Source: Rhodospirillales bacterium (GTDB lineage: Bacteria > Pseudomonadota > Alphaproteobacteria > Rhodospirillales > WMHbin7). Taken from it: DNA of 41,369 nt. Each line of letters begins with the position of its first letter. The stretch's first letter is position 1. Under the pieces are notes generated by a model. That model did no database searches. It saw only the letters and a list, made by a program, of their open reading frames with translations, and was not told where the DNA came from. Positions 31,688 to 38,662 of this stretch are shown here, in pieces. The position numbers were made by a program, and so were the translations under genes. The stretch spans positions 1 through 41,369 of the forward strand of contig JACRPC010000001.1 of NCBI GenBank assembly GCA_016214125.1, written 5' to 3'.

Positions 31688-31850
31688 CGCGCCTAGGCCT
31701 CAGCCGTCGAGTCGCCGATCGAAAACGAAATATTGGTGGGGAGCAAATAAACCAGCAGTATAAATATTACAGAATGAAACAACGGGCCAACCGCTTGGGC
31801 CAATGATTTTATCCACAATTTTATCCTCAGCGAACAAGAGTCGTCACCTT

Positions 31851-31871
31851 CGCTCTTCTGACAAAAGAGCG
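31851..31871. other. Inverted repeat (7-bp arms) in the leader region of the giant gene
   Basis: CGCTCTT at 31851-31857 and AAGAGCG at 31865-31871 are perfectly complementary with a 7-nt loop. No T-run follows on either strand, so it is not a terminator. It could be an operator or an mRNA leader hairpin about 165 nt upstream of the giant gene start. Confidence 0.35.
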
Positions 31872-32094
31872 TGTTTGAAGAACTGTTAAAATAATTCCAA
31901 TTTGACATCGCTCCATAACCCGATTGCCGATGGCCGACCCAGGTAATCTTCCCCTTTGGAGCGAAAGCACTTTTTCGTCTTTATTGTCTGCCTTGGTAGC
32001 AGAAGGAAATGGGCGCATCAATACTTAAATTGACCTAGGTTAATCGTACGAATTCAAACGTGCCGCGGCTCCCCGTTTGGTCTTCCCGACGCGC

Positions 32095-32125
32095 AAAAAA
32101 CCCCCCGCCTTTCAAGGGGGCGGGG
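32095..32125 (-). terminator. Intrinsic terminator on the minus strand, with no gene feeding it
   Basis: Read on the minus strand, CCCCGCC and GGCGGGG form a 7-bp GC stem around a 9-nt loop, followed after GG by six T. No minus-strand gene lies just to the right, so it either ends a short RNA, acts as an attenuator in a long leader of the giant gene, or is a relic. Confidence 0.6.
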
Positions 32126-32244
32126 AAGGCGCGAAGGCAATAAAGCGGAAAAAGGAGACACCGCTGGACTGGACTGCACCCCATGGGTGAGACAGCGTAA
32201 TTAGGGAAAAAAAGAGACACACCAATAAAGGGGGCACGCCATAT

Positions 32245-32280
32245 AGGGACCCCGAAGCGGACGAGACCATAAGTTCAGGG
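32245..32280. repeat. Copy A of a repeat of about 35 bp flanking the gamma-PGA operon
   Basis: The sequence includes the 22-bp match at 32251-32272 (core gaagcggacgagaccataa), extended by agggac upstream and ttca-gg downstream. The same sequence occurs in direct orientation at 40176-40210 with one length difference and two mismatches. It may be the end of a mobile element or a dispersed intergenic repeat. Confidence 0.75.
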
Positions 32281-32330
32281 TCGTCATCTAATGCTCGGCG
32301 TTTCCCGATCACTTGGGAACAGACGCATCG

Positions 32331-32345
32331 AATTGTCACACAATT
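32331..32345. promoter_or_regulatory. Perfect 15-bp palindrome, candidate operator
   Basis: AATTGT, CAC, ACAATT: 6-bp arms with a 3-bp centre, ending 19 bp before the -35 element of the operon promoter. The symmetry and position suggest a dimeric regulator site, most likely an activator or an upstream repressor. No regulator gene is in the window. Confidence 0.5.
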
Positions 32346-32364
32346 AGGGCCAAGAAGGGCGAAA

Positions 32365-32393
32365 TTGACGTATCGATAATCGCCCCCTATAGT
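32365..32393 (+). promoter_or_regulatory. Sigma70-type promoter of the ggt-pgs operon
   Basis: TTGACG at 32365-32370 and TATAGT at 32388-32393 are separated by exactly 17 bp. Each differs from the consensus hexamer at one position. The start of transcription would be near 32400, giving a 5' leader of about 80 nt before the ggt start at 32482. Confidence 0.65.
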
Positions 32394-32468
32394 TTGCAAG
32401 CTAATGAGAATTCAAGAGCCCGCCCGTTGGCCGAATAGGCCAGCGATCCGTTCGACAGAATCAAACCC

Positions 32469-32474
32469 GGGAGG
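32469..32474 (+). promoter_or_regulatory. Ribosome binding site that sets the ggt start
   Basis: GGGAGG lies 7 nt before ATG at 32482. This favours that start over the in-frame ATG at 32404, which has no such site and would put 26 non-hydrophobic residues before the signal peptide. Confidence 0.75.
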
Positions 32475-32481
32475 AATTCGC

Positions 32482-34212
32482 ATGCTCACTCATTGGAAAT
32501 CCCATTGGACCCGTTCGCCCCGCCCGCTGGCGGCAGGCCTCGCGGCCTCCGTCGCGCTGACGGCGCTCATTGCGTCCACCCCGGCGGCGGCGCTCGATCG
32601 TCCGATCGTCGGCAACAACGGCATGATCGTCGCCGGTCATCCGCGCGCCGTCGAGGCCGGCTTGAAGGTCTTGCGGTCCGGCGGCACCGCGTGCGACGCC
32701 TCCATCGCGGTTGCCACCTCGCTCAGCGTTCTCATGACCGACATGATGGGGCCGTTGGGATCGGGCTACGCGCTGCTTTGGAACGCCAGCAAGAAGGAAC
32801 TGACGGCGATCGACTACAACGGCGTCGCGCCCTTGGCCGCCGATCCCAAGAAATTCGATATGGACAAGAAGCGGCGCGGCATCATGGCGATGACGGTGCC
32901 CGGCAACCTCAAGGGCTGGGAAGCCGTTCATAAAAAGTGCGGCAAGAAGAAGTGGAGCGATCTGTGGTCGGACGCCATCTACCTGGCCGACAACGGCCGC
33001 CCGCTCGACACCGATTCCGCCTTCCACATCCGCCGCCACATCACCGAGCTTGGCATCTACGAAACCTGGGCCAAGGAATTCCTGGCCGACGGCAAGGCCC
33101 TGCCCGCCGGTGCCATCCATGTGCGCAAGGAGCTGGCCGAAACCTATCGCAAATTCGCCCAGAGCGGATCAAAGGCGCTGTACGACGGCCCGGTCGGCGA
33201 TCAGGTGGCCGATTTCATGGCCAAGAATGGCGGCTTGATCACCAAGGAGGATTTGGCGAAATACAAGGTCAAGTGGGTGAAACCGATTTCGATGACCTAT
33301 CAGGGCTACACGGTCTATGGCGTGCCGCCTTCGTCGTCCTCCATCACCTGGATGGAAATCCTGAAAGTGATGGAGGGTTATGATTTGAAGACGATGGGTC
33401 ATAATTCGGCCGAATACCTGCGCACCTTCGCCGAGGCGACCAAACACGCCTATCTCGACGCCTACAAGCATGTGGCCGACCCGGCCTTCGTCAAGGTTCC
33501 GGTCGATCGCCTTCTTTCGGAGGCGCGCGCCGCCGAAATCCGGGCCGAGATCGCCAAGGGCCGCTTCGACATGAAGCCGATCAAGCTCACCATGGCGCCG
33601 ACGCCGGAAAACCATTCGACGTCGCACATGGTGATCGTCGATCGCTGGGGCAACGCCGTGTCGATGACCAACACGCTCGGCAATTTCTTCGGCTCGGGCG
33701 TCGTCGTCGCTGGCACCGGTATGCTGGGCAGCAACGGCATGGATTGGTTCGATCTCGAGGTCAACATCTGGACCGGCGAACGGCCCGGCAATCTGGTGAT
33801 GGCGCCCGGCAAGCGCAACCGCTGGACCCTGTCGCCCGGCATGATGTTCAAGGACGACAAGCTTGCCGTGCTGGTCGGCGGCGCCGGCGCCGAATCGACC
33901 ATGTTCGCTATCGCCCAGCCGATCATCAACGTCTTGACCTTCGGCATGAACGTGCAGGAGGCCTTGAACGCGCCGCGCTTCCTGTGGGGCGATACCTACC
34001 ATTATACGGGCGGCACGCAGCTCCATCTCGAACGCGGCATCACCGACGAGGTGCGGGCCAAGATGAAGGAACTCGGTTACGAGGTGCCCGAGATCGGCAA
34101 GCATTCCAATCTTGCCCGCGGCACCACCAACATGATCCTCATCGATCCGCAGTCGGGCGCCTATTGGGGCGGTGCCGCGCCCTTGGGCCGCGACAGCTTG
34201 GCCGGTTACTGA
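32482..34212 (+). CDS. ggt: Exported gamma-glutamyltransferase-family protein (Ntn hydrolase), probable gamma-PGA hydrolase/transpeptidase
   Basis: It encodes 576 residues, the normal length for the family, with a signal peptide of about 37 residues (ending TPAAA) that places it in the periplasm or outside. GGT proteins self-cleave before a catalytic Thr; here that is Thr380 in NHSTSHMVIVD, followed by GNAVSMTNTLG. The fold is therefore clear. The usual donor-site residues are not: by hand alignment to E. coli GGT, Arg114 is Asn113 (DYNGVAP), Asn411 is Gly400, Gln430 is Gly419, Asp433 is Trp422, Ser462-Ser463 are Trp448-Thr449, and the oxyanion Gly pair is Ala470-Glu471. Classical glutathione hydrolysis is thus doubtful. 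As first gene of a gamma-PGA operon it is best compared with CapD of Bacillus anthracis, a GGT-family enzyme that cuts capsule polymer and anchors it to peptidoglycan. That role is inferred. Confidence 0.88.
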   Translation: MLTHWKSHWTRSPRPLAAGLAASVALTALIASTPAAALDRPIVGNNGMIVAGHPRAVEAGLKVLRSGGTACDASIAVATSLSVLMTDMMGPLGSGYALLWNASKKELTAIDYNGVAPLAADPKKFDMDKKRRGIMAMTVPGNLKGWEAVHKKCGKKKWSDLWSDAIYLADNGRPLDTDSAFHIRRHITELGIYETWAKEFLADGKALPAGAIHVRKELAETYRKFAQSGSKALYDGPVGDQVADFMAKNGGLITKEDLAKYKVKWVKPISMTYQGYTVYGVPPSSSSITWMEILKVMEGYDLKTMGHNSAEYLRTFAEATKHAYLDAYKHVADPAFVKVPVDRLLSEARAAEIRAEIAKGRFDMKPIKLTMAPTPENHSTSHMVIVDRWGNAVSMTNTLGNFFGSGVVVAGTGMLGSNGMDWFDLEVNIWTGERPGNLVMAPGKRNRWTLSPGMMFKDDKLAVLVGGAGAESTMFAIAQPIINVLTFGMNVQEALNAPRFLWGDTYHYTGGTQLHLERGITDEVRAKMKELGYEVPEIGKHSNLARGTTNMILIDPQSGAYWGGAAPLGRDSLAGY

Positions 34213-34221
34213 CGCGCGTGA

Positions 34222-34260
34222 GACCGGAACCCCGCCAAACGGGGTTCCGGTCGCCTTTTT
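34222..34260 (+). terminator. Strong intrinsic terminator between ggt and the downstream genes
   Basis: GACCGGAACCCC (34222-34233) pairs perfectly with GGGGTTCCGGTC (34241-34252) around a 7-nt loop, followed by GCC and five T (34256-34260). It begins 9 nt after the ggt stop. The next gene starts only 4 nt after the T-run, so the hairpin should lower downstream expression or act as an mRNA processing or stability element. Confidence 0.85.
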
Positions 34261-34264
34261 CGGG

Positions 34265-34828
34265 ATGAAAACCATGAACGCAATCCAGCGACTGCTGCTG
34301 GCTCTCGTCTTTTCGACGCTGGCCGGCACCGCCTTCGCCCAGGCACCGTTCCGGGCAGAAACACCTGTGGTCGTTACGTCGTCCGGACAATCCTTGGATG
34401 CCTTCACGGTCAAGACCATGCTGGGCCGCGCCGGCATCGCCAACGACTACAACCCGCGTCTCGAGCCCAGCCAGTTGGGCGCGGCCAAGACCCTGATCAT
34501 CGCCTTCGGCGCCAGCGTGAAGGGCTTTGGAACCGCCGGAGTCACCGCCGAGACCGAATTGGCCCGCACCCGGGCGCTGCTCAAGGCGGCGCGGGAGCGC
34601 AAGATGGCGGTGATCGGCGTCCATGTCGGCGGTTCCGAGCGGCGCAAGGGGTTGTCGGAGGCGTTTGTCGATCTGGTCACCCCTGCGGTCGACTACCTCG
34701 TCGTTTGGGACGAAGGAAATGCGGATCGCTATTTCGATAAGGTGGCCAGCGACAAGAAAATTCCTCTCACCCTCATTCCGCAGCCGATGGAGGTGGGCAA
34801 GACGCTGGCGCAGGCCTTCGGGCGCTGA
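34265..34828 (+). CDS. Exported DUF6305-type protein of the gamma-PGA operon
   Basis: It encodes 187 residues from ATG 34265 (ATG 34274 is an alternative; neither has a strong ribosome site). A signal peptide of about 25 residues ends TAFA before QAP, so the protein is exported. The mature part (SLDAFTVKTMLGRAGI, KTLIIAFGASVKGFG, MAVIGVHVGGSERRKG, DYLVVWDEGNADRYF) alternates beta-strands and helices like a small Rossmann-like domain. I recall this as the DUF6305 family, often found next to poly-gamma-glutamate genes; its function is unknown. It lies 5 nt before pgsB and just after the terminator. It may help the polymer leave the cell. An in-frame upstream ATG at 34172 overlaps ggt and would hide the signal peptide, so I reject it. 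Confidence 0.75.
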   Translation: MKTMNAIQRLLLALVFSTLAGTAFAQAPFRAETPVVVTSSGQSLDAFTVKTMLGRAGIANDYNPRLEPSQLGAAKTLIIAFGASVKGFGTAGVTAETELARTRALLKAARERKMAVIGVHVGGSERRKGLSEAFVDLVTPAVDYLVVWDEGNADRYFDKVASDKKIPLTLIPQPMEVGKTLAQAFGR

Positions 34829-34833
34829 GCGCC

Positions 34834-35991
34834 ATGCCCGCCGACGCTGGGCATGCCCTGATGGCGTTTTCGATCGCCGCCCTGGCAACGGCTGTCGTTG
34901 CGGCCGGATACGCGTTCGCCGGTTGGAGGCTTAGGCGGGCCCGCGCCGCGTTGCCCCTGGTCATCCATGTCGCAGGAACGCGGGGGAAATCGGCGGTCGT
35001 CCGCCAAATCGCCGCCGGACTTGGCGCCCACGGCCTTAAGGTCATGGCGAAAACCACCGGCACGGTACCGATGATCGCGGCCGCCGATGGCGTTGCGGTC
35101 TCTCTGCGGCGCTGGGGGGCGCCGGCGATCCGCGAGCAGGAGTCCTTACTGATCCGCGCCAGTGGCGCCGGGGTTGAGGTCCTGGTGGTCGAGTGCATGG
35201 CGGTGGAGCCCGATTACCTGCGAGCGACGGCGCGCGATTTACGCGCCGATCTTCTCGTTCTCACCAACGCCCATCCCGATCATCAGGAACAGCTCGGGCC
35301 CGAGCCCGAGGCGATGGCGGGGGCGCTCGTCAACCTGCTTCATCCCGGCCTAAGAGTGATTGCCGCAGCCGGCGAAGGTCTTGATCCAGTAATGGCGGCG
35401 GCGATCGGCATGGGCCTCGTCACCGAGCGGGTGGCGATCGATCCCGCCTCGCCGCACGACGCCAACCGTGCCCTCGCCCGTGCCGCCTGCCGGGCCGCCG
35501 GGGCCGACGAAGGTCGGTCGGCGGACGGCATCGCCCGCCTGAGCGCCGCCGATCCCGGCGCCTTCGCGATGTGGCAAATCGCCATCGCAGGCCGTGAGCT
35601 GCGGTTTGCCGATGCCTTTGCCTGCAACGATGTCGTGTCGCTCGAGCGGCTGTGGCGCCAGCATGGCGAGGGCGTGCCGCCCTCCCTGGTGGTGCTGGCA
35701 ACCCGCGACGATCGGCCGCTTCGAAGCCAAGCCTTTCTGGCCGCCATCGCGCGTCTCTGGCCCCAAACGACCATTCTGTTGCCCGGCCCGATGTGGCGAT
35801 GGCGCGCGATCGTTCGTCGCCTGGGCCTCGACCCGGCCCGGCTGAGCACCGCTTGGCCGGCGAACGCCACCCGCATCCTTGCCGAGGCCGCCGCCTTGAA
35901 CCCCAAGGGCCAGATTTGGGGGATCGGCAATTATCGCGGCCTCGGGGCGGCGATCGGCGCCCATTTGCGGAAGGAAGGCGCGCCGTGCTGA
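34834..35991 (+). CDS. pgsB: PgsB/CapB, poly-gamma-glutamate synthase amide ligase
   Basis: It encodes 385 residues, typical for PgsB. The enzyme activates the gamma-carboxyl of glutamate with ATP and forms the gamma-amide bond, as Mur ligases do, at the inner face of the membrane. Visible features are an N-terminal hydrophobic segment (about 10-30), the ATP-binding loop GTRGKS (48-53), KTTGT (73-77), ECMAVEPDY (120-128), TNAHPDHQEQLGP (144-156), a late NDVVSL, RDDRPLRSQ and a C-terminal GIGNYRGLG, all as in PgsB/CapB. The start at 34834 lies 5 nt after the previous stop; ATG 34861 is possible and would still leave the membrane segment. The stop overlaps the GTG of pgsC, which implies translational coupling of the two synthase subunits. 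Confidence 0.93.
   Translation: MPADAGHALMAFSIAALATAVVAAGYAFAGWRLRRARAALPLVIHVAGTRGKSAVVRQIAAGLGAHGLKVMAKTTGTVPMIAAADGVAVSLRRWGAPAIREQESLLIRASGAGVEVLVVECMAVEPDYLRATARDLRADLLVLTNAHPDHQEQLGPEPEAMAGALVNLLHPGLRVIAAAGEGLDPVMAAAIGMGLVTERVAIDPASPHDANRALARAACRAAGADEGRSADGIARLSAADPGAFAMWQIAIAGRELRFADAFACNDVVSLERLWRQHGEGVPPSLVVLATRDDRPLRSQAFLAAIARLWPQTTILLPGPMWRWRAIVRRLGLDPARLSTAWPANATRILAEAAALNPKGQIWGIGNYRGLGAAIGAHLRKEGAPC
35971..35978 (+). promoter_or_regulatory. Ribosome binding site for the GTG start of pgsC
   Basis: AAGGAAGG lies 6 nt before GTG at 35985. It decides for this GTG rather than the ATG at 35997, which would remove four residues. Confidence 0.7.
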
Positions 35992-36419
35992 CCGCCATGT
36001 TGACCATCGGCGTCGTCGTCGACCTCGCGATGATCGAGCTGGTCGGCGTCGCTGCCGGCGGCTTCGTGGTTCCCGGCTACCTCGCCCTCATGCTCGATCG
36101 CCCGAAGGCTTTGGCCGGCATGGCGCTTGCGGCCGGTCTGGCCTTTCTTGTCATCAACGGTCTGGCGCGCGGGTTTCATCTCTATGGGACACGGCGATTC
36201 GGCCTGACCATTCTGGTCGGTCTGGCGGTCAGCACCGGCCTGGCCGGTCTCGATGGCGAATTGGCCGGCTTGCAGTGGGCGGGGCTGGGTTACATCGTAC
36301 CCGGTCTGGTCGCGCATCAGTTCCACCGTCAAGGCGTGGTGCCGACGGTGCTGGCCATGGCGGTGGCCGCGCCGCTTACCCGCGCCGTCGGGCTGCTGGC
36401 ATTGCGGTATTGGCCATGA
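35985..36419 (+). CDS. pgsC: PgsC/CapC, poly-gamma-glutamate synthesis membrane protein
   Basis: It encodes 144 residues from GTG 35985, close to the usual length of about 149. PgsC is the membrane partner that forms the synthase with PgsB. The sequence is almost wholly hydrophobic, with four or five membrane segments, and contains GGFVVPGYLALMLDRP near the start and a later copy of the same pattern, LGYIVPGLVAHQFHRQG. This duplicated VPGY/VPGL motif is typical of PgsC. It overlaps pgsB by 7 nt (GTGCTGA) and the next gene by 4 nt (ATGA), so the three are translated together. Confidence 0.93.
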   Translation: MLTAMLTIGVVVDLAMIELVGVAAGGFVVPGYLALMLDRPKALAGMALAAGLAFLVINGLARGFHLYGTRRFGLTILVGLAVSTGLAGLDGELAGLQWAGLGYIVPGLVAHQFHRQGVVPTVLAMAVAAPLTRAVGLLALRYWP

Positions 36420-37387
36420 CGATCTTGCGAACCCACTCCAAGCGCCGGGTGTCGATGCCGCTGCTGGCCTTGCTGGCGGCGATGGCCATCCTGGCTTGGC
36501 GAACCGTCGAAGGCACTCAGCGGTCCGCCAGCCCGACCGCCCTGGCGGCCGAGCGGACGATGGCGCGGGCCTTGATTGTAGCCCGCCAGGAACGCCAAGC
36601 CCATGGCTTGATGCCGGGGCGGGATATCGATCCCAACCAGACCGGCCTGATCGGTGCGGAATGGAGCCCGATCGTCACCACCTTGGGCGATTTGCCGGCG
36701 AAGCGAACCGCCGCCAACCCACAATTGGCGGCGGCGATCGTCGACGCCTTGGCACCGCTCCGCCTGGCTCCGGGCGAGCGGGCGGTTGTCGTCCTCTCCG
36801 GCTCCCTGATTGGCGCCAATCTCGCCGCCCGGGTGGCGCTCGAGGCGATGGGGATCGAAGTCGTCGCGGTCGCCTCGCTGGCCGCCTCGACCTACGGCGC
36901 CGCCGACCCGGACCTGACCTGGCTTGACTTGGAAACCGCCTGGTGGCGCCGGGGTATCTTGTCCTCGCGCTCGCGCTTGGCGGTGCTGGGCGGCGCCGAC
37001 GCCAATGGCCGCGACCTTTCTCCGGCCGCACGTCAAAGTCTGCGCGATGCCGCCCGGCGCAGCGAGGTTCCACTCCTCGAGACGTCAACACTGGCCGAGA
37101 CCATCGGCGCGGTCCGAGCGGCGATCGGCGAGCGACCGGTCCGTTTGTTCGTCAATGTCGGTGGTTCGGTTTTGGGACTTGGCGACTGCCCGGGCGCCGA
37201 GCGCTGGCGCCCCGGTCTTCTTCGTCGGCAACCGGCTTGCCCCGAGGGAACGCCGGGCTTGATCACCGCGATGGCTGCCGAAAACGTGCCGGTCCTGCAT
37301 CTGCTCGACATGCGCCGTTTGGCGCTGGCCTGGGGATTGCCCTTCGACCCGGTGCCTCTGCCGACCGTGCGCTCAGGAGAATCGTAA
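36416..37387 (+). CDS. Poly-gamma-glutamate system protein (PgsW-type)
   Basis: It encodes 323 residues with an N-terminal membrane anchor (about 13-28, PLLALLAAMAILAW) and the rest probably outside the cytoplasm. Visible segments are LMPGRDIDPNQTGLIGAEWS, VVVLSGSLIGANLAAR, VVAVASLAASTYGA, WLDLETAWWRRGIL, LAVLGGADANGRD and LFVNVGGSVLGLGDC. I recognise these as the family found beside pgsB and pgsC in Gram-negative and other non-Bacillus genomes (named poly-gamma-glutamate system protein). Its biochemical role is unknown. Here it occupies the place of PgsA/CapA, which I do not see, so it may act in polymer export or chain release. It overlaps pgsC by ATGA and the next gene by a single base (TAATG). 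Confidence 0.82.
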   Translation: MTILRTHSKRRVSMPLLALLAAMAILAWRTVEGTQRSASPTALAAERTMARALIVARQERQAHGLMPGRDIDPNQTGLIGAEWSPIVTTLGDLPAKRTAANPQLAAAIVDALAPLRLAPGERAVVVLSGSLIGANLAARVALEAMGIEVVAVASLAASTYGAADPDLTWLDLETAWWRRGILSSRSRLAVLGGADANGRDLSPAARQSLRDAARRSEVPLLETSTLAETIGAVRAAIGERPVRLFVNVGGSVLGLGDCPGAERWRPGLLRRQPACPEGTPGLITAMAAENVPVLHLLDMRRLALAWGLPFDPVPLPTVRSGES

Positions 37388-38652
37388 TGGCGCTTCACCC
37401 CGGATGGATCTTTGTGCTTGCCTTGGGCGTCGCCTGGATTGTCGGCTGGCGTTGGCGATGGCCGCTGCCGCTGATTCTTCTGGCGGCGGCCGTGCTGGCG
37501 GCGGCGCTGGCCGGCTTTGGCCTGCCCCTGCGTCATTTGGTCGAGGGCGGATTCGGATATTTCAACCTGATCCTCGCCCTCTTCGCCGGTTGCTTCTTTG
37601 GCCAGGCTCTGCGGCTTTCCGGCGCCGCCGATGCGACGGCGCAGGTCCTGGCCAACGCCTTGCGTCAGAACCGCGCCGCCATGGTCGTCCTTGCTGGCCT
37701 CTTGATCTTCCTGGCTGGAATGTTCACCGGCCTGGCCGGCGTTGCCGTGCTCGCCATGGGTGTTTTCGCGGCGCCGCTGCTTGCCCAAACCGGCATGGCC
37801 CGCCACCGGATCGCCGCCTTCCTGGCGGTCATGGCGACGCTGGGCATGATCGCCCCGCCGGTCGATGTGCCGGCCATGGTGATGGCAGACGGGGTCAACA
37901 TGCCTTACGCCAAGTTCGCCGGGCCGATGCTGGCGGTCTCCCTGCCGCCGGCGCTGTTGGCGCTGGTTCTCTTCGCTCGGCCCGGCCAGGGAGAGCCGCC
38001 GCCCTCTCAACCCGATGGCGCCGGCGTCGGCGCCGCTCCCGGTTTGGCGGCTCTTGTCTTCGTCATTGGCTTTTGGGCGCTACTGCGGCTCTTCCCCACC
38101 CACATTCCCGATCCCGCCGTGCCGATCATTCTGGTTCTGGGCGCAATTCCCGCGCTGGCGCGCCTTAAGCGCCGCTCCTGGACCACGCTCTTCGAGGCGA
38201 CCTTCACCGGTACGCCCTTGATGCTGGCGGCGGTCCTGGTCACCGTCGGCATTGCCGTCCAGGTGATGACCTTGACCGGCATTCGCGGCTGGCTGGTCAT
38301 CAACGCCATGGCCTTTCCCTGGCCGTGGATCGTGCCCGCTCTGGCGAGCCTGCCTTTGTTCGGCGGCGTACTGACCAGCGTCGGCACCGCCAACATCTTG
38401 GGGGTGCCGTTCGCCTTTGCTTTCATCCACCAGGACATGATCGTCAACATCAGCGCGCTTACCGGCATTGCCGCCTTGTCGGAATTCTGCCCGCCCACCG
38501 CGATCGCCGCCGTCCTTTCCGGCTACCTGGTCGGCGAAACCAGCCTGCGGCGCATTCTGGCCGCTGCCTGGCCGCCGCTTGCGCTGCTGCTAGTCCTGTC
38601 GGTGGCGATGCTTCTGCTGGCGCCGCGCCTGGCGCCCCTTCTGGTCGGCTGA
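37387..38652 (+). CDS. DctM-like (TRAP large subunit/ion transporter superfamily) permease
   Basis: It encodes 421 residues with about 11-12 predicted membrane segments. The middle contains LGMIAPPVDVPAMVMADG followed by YAKFAGPMLAVSLPPALLAL, which matches the conserved loop and helix of DctM, the large subunit of TRAP transporters. A second related half contains LTSVGTANILGVPFAFAF and FCPPTAIAAVLSGYLVGE. No DctP binding protein or DctQ small subunit is adjacent. Within a gamma-PGA operon the permease may move glutamate or short gamma-glutamyl products, or help polymer export; this is inferred from position. The start overlaps the previous stop (TAATG). Confidence 0.72.
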   Translation: MALHPGWIFVLALGVAWIVGWRWRWPLPLILLAAAVLAAALAGFGLPLRHLVEGGFGYFNLILALFAGCFFGQALRLSGAADATAQVLANALRQNRAAMVVLAGLLIFLAGMFTGLAGVAVLAMGVFAAPLLAQTGMARHRIAAFLAVMATLGMIAPPVDVPAMVMADGVNMPYAKFAGPMLAVSLPPALLALVLFARPGQGEPPPSQPDGAGVGAAPGLAALVFVIGFWALLRLFPTHIPDPAVPIILVLGAIPALARLKRRSWTTLFEATFTGTPLMLAAVLVTVGIAVQVMTLTGIRGWLVINAMAFPWPWIVPALASLPLFGGVLTSVGTANILGVPFAFAFIHQDMIVNISALTGIAALSEFCPPTAIAAVLSGYLVGETSLRRILAAAWPPLALLLVLSVAMLLLAPRLAPLLVG

Positions 38653-38662
38653 GGAGGCTCGG

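Larger units (their letters stand above)
31688..32364. promoter_or_regulatory. Divergent intergenic region between the giant gene and the gamma-PGA operon
   Basis: There is no credible gene here. Base composition is visibly richer in A and T than the flanking genes, especially 31725-32040, as expected for a promoter region serving the giant gene leftward. I see a TATACT-like -10 on the minus strand (plus positions 31757-31762) but no well-spaced -35, so I do not call that promoter. The region also holds the hairpin, orphan terminator and repeat listed separately. At 32149-32160 and 32210-32221 there is a short imperfect direct repeat (aaaaaggagaca, aaaaagagacac). Confidence 0.6.

Noticed and set aside
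31610-31640. VAAG near residues 19-22 of the giant protein as a LapG-type di-alanine cleavage site
   Set aside because: The residue before the two Ala is Val rather than the usual Thr, Ala or Pro, the position is far too N-terminal, and no LapD/LapG genes are in the window.
31902-31930. Plus-strand TTGACA at 31902-31907 as a promoter
   Set aside because: No -10-like hexamer lies at 16-18 bp, and it is almost 600 bp from the next plus-strand gene, which has a better promoter.
32163-32205. A possible insertion-sequence end (ctggactggactgcacccca)
   Set aside because: It has a terminus-like look, but I found no partner inverted repeat, target duplication or transposase fragment, so it is not called.
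32112-32399. A 95-residue minus-strand frame in the intergenic region
   Set aside because: No recognisable domain or ribosome site, and it crosses the terminator hairpin, the repeat and the operon promoter.
32404-32481. Upstream ATG at 32404 as start of ggt
   Set aside because: It lies almost at the predicted transcription start and has no ribosome site. ATG 32482 has GGGAGG at good spacing and begins a normal signal peptide.
33169-34443. A 424-residue minus-strand frame opposite ggt
   Set aside because: The plus-strand frame gives a full-length GGT-family protein with catalytic Thr and signal peptide. The minus frame has no domain and is a composition shadow.
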